Source: Vibrio neonatus (GTDB lineage Bacteria; Pseudomonadota; Gammaproteobacteria; Enterobacterales; Vibrionaceae). Taken from it: DNA of 64,000 nucleotides. The notes beneath the pieces were generated by a model that was given only the letters and a program-made list of their open reading frames with translations, was not told where the DNA came from and ran no database searches. This document shows positions 43,315 through 54,659 of this stretch, one piece after another; the first letter of the stretch is position 1; each line of letters opens with the position of its first letter. The stretch spans positions 806,001-870,000 of the forward strand of contig NZ_AP024885.1 in NCBI RefSeq assembly GCF_024346975.1, given 5' to 3'. Made by a program: the position numbers and the translations under genes.

Positions 43315-44172
43315 ATGGAAAATCAACAAGTAATCCAAACTTGGAACCTGATCGTAGACGTAGAGCGCTGCGAAAACTGTAACAACTGTTTCATGGCCGA
43401 CAAAGATGAATATTGCGGCAACAGTTTCCCTGGTTACACTGAAGAGCAGCCTCGTCACGGACATCGCTGGATTGATATTAAACGCAGAGAAAGAGGTAGC
43501 GGTTCATTAGTTGATGTTGCTTACCTACCGACAATGTGTAACCAGTGTAAAGATGCGCCATGTGTGAAAGCTGCGAAAAATGGTGAGATTTATCAACGTG
43601 ATGACGGGATTGTGATCATCGATCCTATTAAAGCGAAAGGGCAAGAGCGCTTAGTGAAAACCTGTCCTTACGGGCACATTTGGTGGAACGAAGAGTTGTC
43701 GCTACCGCAAAAATGGTTCTTTGATGCACACTTGCTAGATAACGGCTGGAAAGAGCCACGTTGCGTGCAGTCTTGTGCAACAGGCGCATTGCAGTCAGTG
43801 AAAACCAGTGACCAAGAAATGGAAGAAACCGCCAAGCGTGATAACTTGCAAGTGCTTCATCCAGAGCACGGCACGCGTCCTCGAATTTGGTATAAAAACC
43901 TACATCGCTTTAATAAGCAGCACATCGCAGGTTCGGTCATTATGACCGTTGATGGAGTGTCTGATTGTGTAGAGTCTGCGATTGTGAGTCTAAGCCAAAA
44001 CGGTAACAAGATTGCCGATCTCAATACCGATTACTTCGGTGACTTTAAGTTTGATGACTTAACTGAAAGCCCTGAACCGTACACAATTAAGGTCTCTCAT
44101 CCGAAAGGCCAGTATGAAACGTCACTGGTGCTCGAAGACAGTATTAACTTAGGTGTTCTTGTCTTAGAGTAA
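43315..44172 (+). CDS. Fe-S electron-transfer subunit, transhydroxylase small-subunit (AthS)-like, with C-terminal Ig-like domain
   Basis: 285 residues behind GGGAGGGAGAG. Cysteine groups are CENCNNCFMADKDEYC (~20-35), CNQCKDAPC (~80-88), TCPYG (~121), and RCVQSC (~151-156): ten Cys in these groups. Recalled AthS has twelve for three [4Fe-4S] clusters. Where AthS reads KCTMCAHLL, this protein reads KWFFDAHLL, so two ligands are gone and one cluster is probably missing or altered. The C-terminal ~80 residues (AGSVIMTVDGVSDCVESAIVSL, YFGDFKFDDL) form the carboxypeptidase-regulatory-like beta domain seen in AthS, a distinctive feature of that subunit. Pairs with the large subunit in the cytoplasm. 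Confidence 0.87.
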   Translation: MENQQVIQTWNLIVDVERCENCNNCFMADKDEYCGNSFPGYTEEQPRHGHRWIDIKRRERGSGSLVDVAYLPTMCNQCKDAPCVKAAKNGEIYQRDDGIVIIDPIKAKGQERLVKTCPYGHIWWNEELSLPQKWFFDAHLLDNGWKEPRCVQSCATGALQSVKTSDQEMEETAKRDNLQVLHPEHGTRPRIWYKNLHRFNKQHIAGSVIMTVDGVSDCVESAIVSLSQNGNKIADLNTDYFGDFKFDDLTESPEPYTIKVSHPKGQYETSLVLEDSINLGVLVLE

Positions 44173-44201
44173 CAATATAGATAGACAGTGAACCAATAAA
44201 T

Positions 44202-44238
44202 AAAACCCCAAATGCTAAATTAGCCTTTGGGGTTTTTC
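44202..44238 (+). terminator. Intrinsic terminator after the molybdoenzyme operon
   Basis: Perfect 11-bp stem (44202-44212 with 44226-44236, AAAACCCCAAA/TTTGGGGTTTT), then further T. It also faces the convergent exporter gene. Confidence 0.9.
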
Positions 44239-44299
44239 TTTGGAAGAGTATTTAATTACTAAGTGATTACAGTCTGTACTTAAATATTAAAAAACAGGC

Positions 44300-45037
44300 T
44301 TATCCCATTAAGCCAGAATGTAATAATTTAGCGCCAGAAAGTAGCAGCAGGAAATAACAAATACGATACACTTGTTGCTGTGAAGCAATATTTAATAAAT
44401 ATACTCCAAGTTTCACACCGATTGGCGCAAGAGGAAGAAGCACCAGTGAAGTCAGCAGATTTTGTGAGTCAAATTGACCAAAGTAAGCGTAAGGAATCAG
44501 CTTAATCAGATTCATAATGGCAAATAACACCGCCATAGTGCCCACTAAAACCATCTTATTAAGGTTTTTAGGTAGCAAATAAATGCTAATTGGCCCGCCA
44601 CCTGCATGAATCATAGTGCTAGAAATTCCTGATAAGGTACTCCAGATACCGCAAGAGATTTTGCCCGAACTTTTGGCTGGACCCACTAAGTAATATTGCA
44701 CGCAAAATAGCAGTGACACCGCGCCAATACTGATTTCTACCACTTTGTCCGATACCACTCCCATGATCACCGAGCCAATCAAAATGCCAATAAATGCATA
44801 CGGGAAAATCATCTTCAGCTCTTTGTAGTCACAGTTTCTGTGATGATGTTTTACGGCAAAGATATCCATGACACACAAAATAGGCAACAAAATGGAAGCC
44901 GCCTGAAAGGGAGGAATAGTCAGAGCGATAAGAGGCACAGCAATCACCCCTAATCCGCCACCAAATCCTCCTTTGCCAATGCCGTAGACCAGAACTGCGG
45001 GAATAGCAGTCAAATAAAAGTAGTAGTCGTCAATCAT
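44300..45037 (-). CDS. TauE/SafE (TSUP) family membrane protein, putative anion exporter
   Basis: 245 residues, about eight hydrophobic segments. The TSUP signature at the N terminus is AVLVYGIGKGGFGGGLGVIAVPL (~residues 15-37, in two overlapping parts), with a second half-motif GGGPISIYLLPK near 145. Relatives export sulfite, sulfonates or other small organic anions. It is convergent with the molybdoenzyme operon, possibly removing a product, but it has its own promoter side and could be unrelated. Confidence 0.85.
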   Translation of the reverse strand: MIDDYYFYLTAIPAVLVYGIGKGGFGGGLGVIAVPLIALTIPPFQAASILLPILCVMDIFAVKHHHRNCDYKELKMIFPYAFIGILIGSVIMGVVSDKVVEISIGAVSLLFCVQYYLVGPAKSSGKISCGIWSTLSGISSTMIHAGGGPISIYLLPKNLNKMVLVGTMAVLFAIMNLIKLIPYAYFGQFDSQNLLTSLVLLPLAPIGVKLGVYLLNIASQQQVYRICYFLLLLSGAKLLHSGLMG

Positions 45038-45524
45038 AATAATATCTCAATAATAAGCAGAGAATAAATGAGCTAATCAAAGACGTCATAACAATCTATT
45101 TAATATATGCATCACGACGTTGATGAAGAACTTTGAATTTATATAGAAGGGAAATTTAATTAACCAGATCTTATATTAATAGAACCTAAAAAATATAAAG
45201 CGAACCCAAGTCATAAAAACCAAAAACATCCTTTCACACACGAAAACCGCCGTTTCACCAGCGGGAAAGTGCGGGGTCAGGTCTTGAAATTTGCAGCTGA
45301 TTTAAGTCCTCGACATGCCTCAATGCTTGATCTACTGGGCATTCGATGAGTTTGAATGAAAGAAAACTTTCATATGGGTGCAATCGTTTTTTGTTGCATC
45401 GCTGATAGATTCATCACAACTTTGATATTCATCATATGAATCAATTAGCATTGGGTGCTGAAACAATAGTATTTTGAATGACAGACAAAGAATTTAAATC
45501 ACAATTAAAATTATAGGGATATCA
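45038..45524. other. Intergenic region between divergent exporter and barrel genes
   Basis: 487 bp, AT-rich. It holds one forward REP-like copy (45273-45295); otherwise I see no operator or hairpin. Confidence 0.4.
45273..45295 (+). repeat. REP-like repeat, copy 15 (forward)
   Basis: Exact consensus copy. With the inverted copy at 46760 it brackets the barrel gene at 45525-46685. Confidence 0.9.
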
Positions 45525-46685
45525 ATGAAATACATAACTAAAGTTGGCGTAGGGATCGGTGCGCTTTTTGCCATTTCTAACCTAGCGCATGCCAGCAATT
45601 ATTATGCAGATGGACGTACAACCGCTATGGGTGGCACAGGAGTGGCCTCTGGCAACTATTTATCGGCGAGTTTTATTAACCCAGCTTTGCTGGCAAATAG
45701 TAAAGAAAGCGATAGCTTTGGTATTTTGCTTCCTTCTATTGGCGTGAGAGCCTTGGATCAAGATGACACTTTATCTGATATCAACGACTTGCAAGATAAC
45801 GTAGATAACCTTAACGAAAACAGTAACCAAGAGGATATCGACAAGTTCGCCGATACTTTTAATGCTGTTGCTGAGAATGCGCCAGTGTTTGCAGAAGCAA
45901 GTGTTGGGATTGCGGTGGCGATTCCTTTTGAGACGGTATCTGTGGCTCTGTTTAGTCAAAACTACGTGAACGTGGTTTCTATGGTGGATGCAGAACCAAT
46001 TAATAGCTCAGATTGGGCTACCATCGAGCAAGCATACCGTAGCGCCGAAGCATCAGTAATTGGCGTGGGCGTTATGGATATTGGCGTGACGCTGGCAAAA
46101 CAATTCTCGTTTGACGAGCATCGCGTGTCGGTTGGTTTCTCACCAAAGTTTCAGCAGCTACATAGCTACTATTCAAAAAGCAGCTTAGATGATTTTGAAT
46201 TGAGTGATTACGATGACTCAAAGAACACTGAGAACGTGTTTAATTTAGATGTTGGCTTTTTATATCAGTGGCATGCGTTGTCTGTCGGTCTTAGTGCTAA
46301 GAACCTGATCAGCAATGAGATTGAAACTGCGCCAATATCGGGCACTTCACACACCTATCAAGTTGACCCAAACATTGCGATGGGTGTGGCTTACCAACTT
46401 GAGTATTTCACGGTTGCGGTTGATGGTGATTTGAATAAGCAAACAAGGTTTAAACACATTACCACCGATGATACTCAGTTTATACGCGCTGGCGTAGAAG
46501 GGAACCTATTTAACTGGGCTCAGCTTCGCGTAGGTTATGAGCATGATTTAGAAGGAAACTTTAAAGACAGCATTACCGCTGGTATTGGTCTAAGTCCGTT
46601 TGATGTTGTGCATATTGATATTGCAGGCTCTTATGCGGATGAAACTCAGGCGGGTATTGGTCTGAACTTGTCGTTAACGTTGTAA
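45525..46685 (+). CDS. Outer-membrane barrel protein, TraF_2 family
   Basis: 386 residues, signal peptide residues 1-23 (ending AHA). The mature N terminus NYYADGRTTAMGGTGVASGNYLSASFINPALLA is characteristic of the conjugal-transfer TraF_2/FadL-related barrels often misnamed conjugal transfer protein. Alternating beta-strand pattern follows, with an acidic loop (DLQDNVDNLNENSNQEDIDKF, ~90-110). It ends in LNLSLTL. No conjugation gene is nearby. Role in the outer membrane unknown. Confidence 0.8.
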   Translation: MKYITKVGVGIGALFAISNLAHASNYYADGRTTAMGGTGVASGNYLSASFINPALLANSKESDSFGILLPSIGVRALDQDDTLSDINDLQDNVDNLNENSNQEDIDKFADTFNAVAENAPVFAEASVGIAVAIPFETVSVALFSQNYVNVVSMVDAEPINSSDWATIEQAYRSAEASVIGVGVMDIGVTLAKQFSFDEHRVSVGFSPKFQQLHSYYSKSSLDDFELSDYDDSKNTENVFNLDVGFLYQWHALSVGLSAKNLISNEIETAPISGTSHTYQVDPNIAMGVAYQLEYFTVAVDGDLNKQTRFKHITTDDTQFIRAGVEGNLFNWAQLRVGYEHDLEGNFKDSITAGIGLSPFDVVHIDIAGSYADETQAGIGLNLSLTL

Positions 46686-46695
46686 TAAAAGACGG

Positions 46696-46724
46696 ATCCC
46701 CAGTGATGATTTGTCACTGGGGAT
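46696..46724. terminator. Hairpin between the convergent TraF_2 and thiC genes
   Basis: Perfect 11-bp stem (46696-46706 with 46714-46724, ATCCCCAGTGA/TCACTGGGGAT), seven-base loop, no T-tract. Likely a convergent-gene terminator. Confidence 0.65.
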
Positions 46725-46759
46725 GAATTATGGGTGTTTAATTTAAATTAGCTTTTGGC

Positions 46760-48977
<2,218 letters not shown>

Positions 48978-49061
48978 CTCTTGTTCCCTTCGCAGGTATT
49001 AGCCTGATCAGGTTCAACGGATCCCGAGTTAACGGTCTCAGCCTTATGGCACTCCGACAAG
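48978..49061 (-). promoter_or_regulatory. TPP riboswitch (THI element) upstream of thiC
   Basis: On the minus strand the conserved aptamer elements occur in order: CGGAGTGCC, GGCTGAGA, then TTGAACCTGATCAGGCTAAT and ACCTGCGAAGGGAAC. Binding of thiamine pyrophosphate would lower thiC expression. Confidence 0.95.
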
Positions 49062-49224
49062 TGATTTGTAGTATACGAGTCTTATTGAGTGAATGAAAGA
49101 TGCACCATTAAAGGAAATTAAGTGCATATAAATTGCACGAGGAGAGAGTCAATTAGAATAGGAAGACGCAGATAAACTCTTGTAAAGAAAACGAGAAATC
49201 ACTCAGTACCCTAATGGTGCATAA

Positions 49225-49260
49225 AAAACCCGAGAACCTAGTTAGCTCTCGGGTTTTCTT
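49225..49260 (-). terminator. Intrinsic terminator after the C4-dicarboxylate carrier gene
   Basis: Perfect 11-bp stem (49225-49235 with 49247-49257, AAAACCCGAGA/TCTCGGGTTTT); on the minus strand a T-run follows. It lies 67 bp beyond the carrier stop. Confidence 0.88.
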
Positions 49261-49323
49261 CTTACGGGGTATCCGTTTTGCTGTGTCTCGCACTAGTTAA
49301 GTTCGTTTTTTAAAGCATCGCTA

Positions 49324-50745
49324 TTACGCTAGCTCCAATGTTTTTGAGCTAAGACGATTCATATAACCGTTTACCGCAAAAGCAAGTCCGCCAACCACTA
49401 TCGCCCACAACCAAAGAGGCAAAATGCCGATGGATAATGCATAGCCAATAGCGGTTGCACTAATCACACCAATGAAGCCTGGAATTAAGAAACTATGGTT
49501 GAGAATATATTTACCTATCCGAGTTGTTCCTGAACGGTCAAAGGTGATGGCGGCTAGATCGGATGGGTAAAATGGGAAAAAGTAGTAAGCGTAACAAGCG
49601 GGTAGCACGCCAATAAGCACTTCGGCTGGGATCCCTAACGCAAAGCCAAGCGGCAACATGATGGTGAGCACGGCCGCTTGACTCTTCAAAAACACAGATG
49701 ATGCATACATCGCAATGGCAAAGGTCCACGGATGTGTTTGCACGATATCTTCAACCAAACCAATGATATATGGTTTATTGTGCGCAATGATGGTGTCACT
49801 CATCCAGGCAATACCAAAGATGATGATGACCGCACTCATTCCTGCGATAAAGACGTTAGTTTTTACGATTTTTTTCGGGTCAACATTGGTCGTAAGCAAA
49901 ATGATAGCACCTACTGACAACATCAAAAATTGGAGCGCAGTCGAGGTGCTGACTCCTTTTGGTAGCAAGCCAATATCTTTACCAAACATCGCAATACAAA
50001 TTACAGTGAGGATACCAAGCAAGAATACGGTTAAGCCTCGTTTTGCTTGTTTGTCTTCTTGTGCCCCATTGGTGTGGGTGCTTGTTTCACTGGTATCGAT
50101 AAGTTGCGCTTTAAATTGAGGATCTTTACAACGCTCTAAAAACTCAGGGTCTTCGCTAAGATCTTTACCGCGTTTAAGGCTCCAAGTGGCGGCTAAAAGC
50201 ACGCCTGTAAGCGTTGCAGGAATAGTGACTAGCAATACCTGACCTAAGGTAATATCCAGATTATTACTTGCCGCAGTTGCCATAACTACCGCTGCCGCCG
50301 CCGCAATAGGGCTAGCAGTAATGCCCATTTGAGAGGCGACGGTTGAGATAGCCATCGGTCTTTCGGGGCGAATACCACGCTTTATACTAACATCGTATAT
50401 TACAGGTAATAGAGGGTAGACGGAGTGACCTGTGCCGACCAATACCGTTAAGAAATAGGTACATAACGGCCCTAAAAAGACTACTTTTGAAGGGTGTTTC
50501 CTTAGCAGTATCTCAGCATATTTAACCAATAATTTGAGGCCGCCAGTGGCTTCAAGTGTGGCGGATGCGGCAACCACAGCAAGGATGATCAGCATGACTC
50601 CGATAGGCGGTTGACCCGGCGCAATACCAAATACAAAACTGAGAACAGAAACGCCCAATCCGCCAAGCAAGCCAAACGCAATACCGCCATAGCGGATGCC
50701 AACAAATATAACGGCTAAAAGTAACAACATGTGCACATAAAACAT
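49324..50745 (-). CDS. Anaerobic C4-dicarboxylate carrier, DcuA/DcuB family
   Basis: 473 residues; the ATG at 50745 sits right after AAGGAGTGGTT, deciding against a GTG two codons earlier. Multiple hydrophobic segments with the Dcu landmarks TLEATGGLKLLVKYAEILLRKHP, GTGHSVYPLLPVIYD, and IRPERPMAISTVASQMGITASPIAAA. It exchanges fumarate, aspartate or malate for succinate during anaerobic growth. A hydrophilic insert (~205-235, THTNGAQEDKQAK) separates the two halves. It may supply fumarate respiration; no fumarase or aspartase gene is adjacent. Confidence 0.88.
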   Translation of the reverse strand: MFYVHMLLLLAVIFVGIRYGGIAFGLLGGLGVSVLSFVFGIAPGQPPIGVMLIILAVVAASATLEATGGLKLLVKYAEILLRKHPSKVVFLGPLCTYFLTVLVGTGHSVYPLLPVIYDVSIKRGIRPERPMAISTVASQMGITASPIAAAAAVVMATAASNNLDITLGQVLLVTIPATLTGVLLAATWSLKRGKDLSEDPEFLERCKDPQFKAQLIDTSETSTHTNGAQEDKQAKRGLTVFLLGILTVICIAMFGKDIGLLPKGVSTSTALQFLMLSVGAIILLTTNVDPKKIVKTNVFIAGMSAVIIIFGIAWMSDTIIAHNKPYIIGLVEDIVQTHPWTFAIAMYASSVFLKSQAAVLTIMLPLGFALGIPAEVLIGVLPACYAYYFFPFYPSDLAAITFDRSGTTRIGKYILNHSFLIPGFIGVISATAIGYALSIGILPLWLWAIVVGGLAFAVNGYMNRLSSKTLELA

Positions 50746-50999
50746 AACCACTCCTTATGCTAACGACTGCATTTATAGTACGTTTATTGCTATGTACATT
50801 TTATGATCTGAATAGGAAAAATATTGCATATTGAAATGGGTTTTCAAATATTGGAAGCTAGTCACCTTGTTGCATTTTGGTAGGTTGTATGTGATTGTTT
50901 TGTGGTTTTTTTGCGTGGTTTTAATCAGCTGTCATCTTGTTTGGGTTGATGACGTGATCTATTAATATTTACCGACGTTGAGTGGCTAAATCTCTAGGC

Positions 51000-51554
51000 T
51001 TAACAACCTTCGACAATGGAACCAGAATAATAAACACCTTTGGTTGCTTCATTAATATAAAACGCATAGCAACCATTGGATTTCAGTACATAGCCTCTTG
51101 GCCAAATATAAGAGGCCCGATCTTGTCCGCCATTTTGCGTCAGGGGATAATTTGGCACCGCAACATAGCCATTCTTGCCGGGAAACATATTTCCTAAAAT
51201 ACAAAATTCAGGTTCACCACAAGGAACGGTTTGCCAATTGCGAGTCCATGAGGTGGGAACTTCTATATCAAGCAGTGCGCGAAGTGTTCCTGCGCTGGCG
51301 GCAGGCATTCCACCGGTGAGTGAAATGGTTTGCCCTTGGTAGTCAATGGAGGTGTTTGCGTTGTCGATGGCAATTTTTGCATCGGCGAAAGAGAGTGAGG
51401 ATTTTAGAGCGCCTTCGACTCCTTTAATGCTGGCTTCAAAAGCATTATTTGAGAAGTTGAGAAAGCGCGGAGCAGCCACTACCGCCAGTGTTGCGACAAT
51501 GACAAGTGCCACTATTAACTCTATTAAGGTAAATCCTTGCTGTTGATTTCGCAC
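51000..51554 (-). CDS. Type IV prepilin-like protein (MshA-like pilin)
   Basis: 184 residues from a GTG start behind GGATGGGA. A short leader ends in Gly before the class III-type prepilin cleavage motif G/FTLIELIVALVIVATLAVVAAPRF, including Glu5 of the mature pilin and the hydrophobic assembly helix. The C-terminal domain has Cys pairs (CGEPEFC and a distal C ... C) for disulfide loops. Resembles MSHA-type major or minor pilins. No assembly gene lies nearby, so it must use machinery encoded elsewhere. Confidence 0.85.
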   Translation of the reverse strand: MRNQQQGFTLIELIVALVIVATLAVVAAPRFLNFSNNAFEASIKGVEGALKSSLSFADAKIAIDNANTSIDYQGQTISLTGGMPAASAGTLRALLDIEVPTSWTRNWQTVPCGEPEFCILGNMFPGKNGYVAVPNYPLTQNGGQDRASYIWPRGYVLKSNGCYAFYINEATKGVYYSGSIVEGC

Positions 51555-51647
51555 TTCCCATCCTTAGGATTTGTTACCAATCTACGCGCATATTAACATA
51601 TCAATACATCTTATTGTGACTCAAATTTTCAGTGTGGGAAAAATAGT

Positions 51648-51673
51648 AAAGCCACTGCATAAGCAGTGGCTTT
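51648..51673 (-). terminator. Terminator after the minus-strand barrel gene
   Basis: Perfect 11-bp stem AAAGCCACTGC/GCAGTGGCTTT with a four-base loop, T-rich on the minus-strand side (ACTATTTTTCC). Confidence 0.85.
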
Positions 51674-51713
51674 GGTCGTAGCATTGTGTTGGATAATGGT
51701 GCGAGAGGGGCGA

Positions 51714-52259
51714 TTAAAACTGGTAACCAAGTGTCCAAGAGACAGTGTAATACTCGCTATCATTGTAGCGCGAGAAATCAAATCGAAAGTCCGAGTAAAG
51801 GTGCTGATTGAGATCGGCTCTGAGGCCTGCGCCAGTCACAAAACTAATTTCATTGAAGCGATATTTCGTATCGTTTAGCGTTCGAGTTTCAGATTGTCGA
51901 GCCAGACCTAAAATTCCGTAGGGCTTAATTGCAAAGCCATTCATATGGATTTTATAGCCAATATCGGTGTCGATTTTAATGTTATAGCCATCAAGATCTG
52001 TGGTTTGTTCAGCAAGTAAAAAGGTATCTTTGTTTTGCGAGTAAGAAAGATTAATACCAAGAATATTATTGAGCTCATAGCCGTATTCTAGGCGAATACC
52101 GTCACCCCATTTGTCGGATTTTGTTAACCATTCCGAGGTGTTAGTACTGTTGTAACCCACACCAACACGATGAGCTGGCTCAGACATGTTCGCCTGAACA
52201 GCGGTCGATAGTAATGAGAATGCAATAACGGTGGTAACAGTGGTGATTAAATTTTTCAT
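51714..52259 (-). CDS. Small outer-membrane beta-barrel protein (OmpA-like/porin family)
   Basis: 181 residues, signal peptide 1-23 (ending VQA). Eight-stranded-barrel look: HRVGVGYNSTNTSEW, GIRLEYGYELNNILGINLSYSQ, IDTDIGYKI, FAIKPYGILGLARQ, VTGAGLRADLNQHLYSDFRFDFSRY (in parts), ending in VSWTLGYQF. Terminal Phe typical of outer-membrane insertion. It is divergent from a LysR regulator that may control it. Ligand unknown. Confidence 0.75.
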   Translation of the reverse strand: MKNLITTVTTVIAFSLLSTAVQANMSEPAHRVGVGYNSTNTSEWLTKSDKWGDGIRLEYGYELNNILGINLSYSQNKDTFLLAEQTTDLDGYNIKIDTDIGYKIHMNGFAIKPYGILGLARQSETRTLNDTKYRFNEISFVTGAGLRADLNQHLYSDFRFDFSRYNDSEYYTVSWTLGYQF

Positions 52260-52492
52260 GCTTAGCCTTAACTGGGGAAAACCAATCCTTTCTTCTCAAT
52301 AGCTCCTTGCTTTGCTGCACTATTGTGTTTTTATTCCCGTGATTAGGCTAATTAGCAGTGCTAATGTGGCTGATAGCTGCAGCTTATTGGCATATAGAAT
52401 TACTCGAACTGCCTTGTTGTAAAAATAGAAATGACTTACTGTGAAATGAGAGAGGGATGACATCGCACACAGTCCATTGAGAGGGAAAACTA

Positions 52493-53419
52493 ATGGCAAA
52501 AGATCGTTTTAATACGCTGGATCTTAATCTGCTCAAAACATTTTTAGTATTGAGCCAAGAGCTCAATATGCGTAAAGCATCAGAGCGACTGTTGGTTTCC
52601 CAGCCCGCCATTAGTCAGGCTCTGCAAAAGTTAAGGTTTCATTTTCAAGATGAGCTGTTTGTCAAAGCGCCGCAAGGCCTAACCGCCACTCCATTTGCGG
52701 TCAATTTGGCACAAAAGATAGCGCCATTTTTAGATGGCTTAGCCACAGTATTAAATGGAAAAACTGAGTTTGCAGCCGATGAGTTAACTGGCGCGTTAAA
52801 AATAGCGGTAGCGCCAATTGTGTTGACCTCTTTATCTGGCGCGCTATTTCAACACCTAAAACTTATCGCTCCCAATGCCACTATAGAGCTTGTCGGGTGG
52901 AACAAAGAAACATTAAATGATATCCGCAGCGGCGAGATTTTGTTTGGCATCAGTATGGAGCAAAAGCTAATTCAAAGCGTCAGCGCCAAAGCTTTAGTAG
53001 AGCTTAATAGCCGGGTTATCGTCAGAAAAGATCATCCTCTAACTCACAGCGAAGTAACGCCAAAAGCGCTAGAGCCATTTGCGATAGCATCCATTCATAC
53101 TGCGGGGTGGAATGACAATAAAACACTGGCCGCGGATGTAATGAAACAACAAGGGTTGACGCCAACAGTAGGTTTTCGTTCAGAGTTTGTGATGGCCGTG
53201 GTCGATGTAATAGAGCACACCGACTTCTTTATGCCGCACTCCGATTTGTTCCCTCTAAAACGCTTCCCAAATCTAAAAGCGCTCACCCCTTTAGTAAAAG
53301 GAGAGCAAATGTCTTTTACGGTGTTTTGCTATTTTCATACCAAGTACACGAATTCAGCATTGATTTCGTGGCTTGAGCGACAAGTGAGGCTAGTTATTGA
53401 GCAAGAGCGTATGGAGTAG
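52493..53419 (+). CDS. LysR-family transcriptional regulator
   Basis: 308 residues. The N-terminal DNA-binding helix-turn-helix is at ~residues 8-65 (LLKTFLVLSQELNMRKASERLLVSQPAISQALQKLRFHFQDELFVK in segments), followed by a typical LysR co-inducer domain (LKIAVAPIVLTSLSGALFQHL; VIVRKDHPLTHSEV). Divergent from the barrel gene at 51714. The downstream VOC gene is 66 bp away in the same direction. The effector cannot be inferred. Confidence 0.9.
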   Translation: MAKDRFNTLDLNLLKTFLVLSQELNMRKASERLLVSQPAISQALQKLRFHFQDELFVKAPQGLTATPFAVNLAQKIAPFLDGLATVLNGKTEFAADELTGALKIAVAPIVLTSLSGALFQHLKLIAPNATIELVGWNKETLNDIRSGEILFGISMEQKLIQSVSAKALVELNSRVIVRKDHPLTHSEVTPKALEPFAIASIHTAGWNDNKTLAADVMKQQGLTPTVGFRSEFVMAVVDVIEHTDFFMPHSDLFPLKRFPNLKALTPLVKGEQMSFTVFCYFHTKYTNSALISWLERQVRLVIEQERME

Positions 53420-53485
53420 GGATGAGGAACATCGAGCGAATTGTTTTAATCAGCACCGATATCAGCGATAGCGAATAAGGCGATT

Positions 53486-53893
53486 ATGACACTACGAGTT
53501 GTACCAGAATTGTATTGCTTTGATATGAGCATCAGTAAATCTTATTTTATTTACGTATTTGGCTTCTCGGTGAAGTACGAGCGTCCTGACGAAGATTTTG
53601 CCTACCTTACCCGTGATGGTGTTGATGTGATGTTAGAAGGTCTCAATGGAAACAGCCGTAAATGGACTACGGGCAGTTTAGATTTTCCACTAGGACGAGG
53701 CATAAACTTTCAATGGGATGTGACTGATATAGAGGTACTGTATCGCAACGTTAGAGCAAGGGCAGCAGATTCAATCTATTTGGATATGGAGTCAAAGGAA
53801 TATCAATGTGGCACTGCTGTGATCACTCAAAAACAGTTTATTGTTCAAACACCTGGCGGGTTTTTATTTCGATTTTGTCAGGATGTGGATTAA
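53486..53893 (+). CDS. Glyoxalase/bleomycin-resistance (VOC) superfamily protein
   Basis: 135 residues, a single VOC domain: VPELYCFDMSISKSYFIYVFGFSVKYE (first beta-alpha-beta module), AYLTRDGVDVMLEG, and the second module with INFQWDVTDIEVLYRNVRA and a closing FIVQTPGGFLFRFCQD. The putative metal ligand at the end is not a canonical Glu, so it may be a binding rather than a catalytic VOC protein, as in BLMA-type drug-binding members. No partner gene. Confidence 0.8.
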   Translation: MTLRVVPELYCFDMSISKSYFIYVFGFSVKYERPDEDFAYLTRDGVDVMLEGLNGNSRKWTTGSLDFPLGRGINFQWDVTDIEVLYRNVRARAADSIYLDMESKEYQCGTAVITQKQFIVQTPGGFLFRFCQDVD

Positions 53894-54131
53894 AGCTTTT
53901 CATTATGGTTATCGAGGAAACAACAGGAACATAAAGGCATTTTTCACTATTGCTGTTTACCTTATTCATATCTCCTAATTTCTTTACTTCTGAACTCATA
54001 TCAAATTACCTGAACACATAACAGATATGCATATTCGATCTTTGATTGCTAGTTACGGCATAGGTATCTTGTGCTCAACAACAAGACCCTAAGCACTGAT
54101 TTTGCAAAGAATCTGTATGAGGAAAGATCAA

Positions 54132-54659
54132 ATGAAAACAATCTCTAACATTGTATCTGTTCTAGCACTACTTACTTCAACCAGCGTATTGGCCAATACC
54201 GATTGGTACGTTGGTGGCGGCACCTCACATGGCAGTAACGTTCAAGGTGATACCGCAATTGTTGAGCTTGGATACAATGGTGAGATATTTGGTGGCTCTC
54301 TATACGGAGGTAAAGGCGACTCTGTTATCGAGCAAGATACGCCACAATATAACAGCGATGACGGTTACTTTGTCGGTACTGAATTTGAAGCCGGTTGGAA
54401 GTTTCACTTAGGCCAAGATTTCACCATCAAACCCTATGCACTAATAGGCTACGAGCTGCAAATTATCGACGAGCAAGCCGCCAAAGATCTACTGGCGAGC
54501 GGAACGGCCAGATACGGCGCAGGCGTGCATTCAACATGGAAAATGTTTTACCTAGACGTTGAAGTGGCAGAGCACCGATGGGAAGCAGATAAACTTGAAG
54601 ATCGTTTTGGTGAATATGATGAGAGTGTGGCAACTGTGACTGTTGGTTTTACATGGTAG
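54132..54659 (+). CDS. Small outer-membrane beta-barrel protein
   Basis: 175 residues from the ATG at 54132 with AGGAAAG upstream; an earlier ATG would add ten residues before the signal peptide. The signal peptide ends SVLA. Strands NTDWYVGGGTSHGSNVQGD, AIVELGYNGEIFGGSLYGGKG, FVGTEFEAGWKFHLGQDFTIKPYALIGYELQ (in parts) and C terminus ATVTVGFTW suggest an eight-stranded barrel. General type as the barrels at 13327 and 51714 but not an obvious duplicate. Confidence 0.72.
   Translation: MKTISNIVSVLALLTSTSVLANTDWYVGGGTSHGSNVQGDTAIVELGYNGEIFGGSLYGGKGDSVIEQDTPQYNSDDGYFVGTEFEAGWKFHLGQDFTIKPYALIGYELQIIDEQAAKDLLASGTARYGAGVHSTWKMFYLDVEVAEHRWEADKLEDRFGEYDESVATVTVGFTW

Noticed and set aside
45525..46685. 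TraF-type protein as evidence for a conjugative element
   Set aside because: The TraF_2 family is widespread in chromosomes as an outer-membrane barrel and no other transfer gene is in the window.
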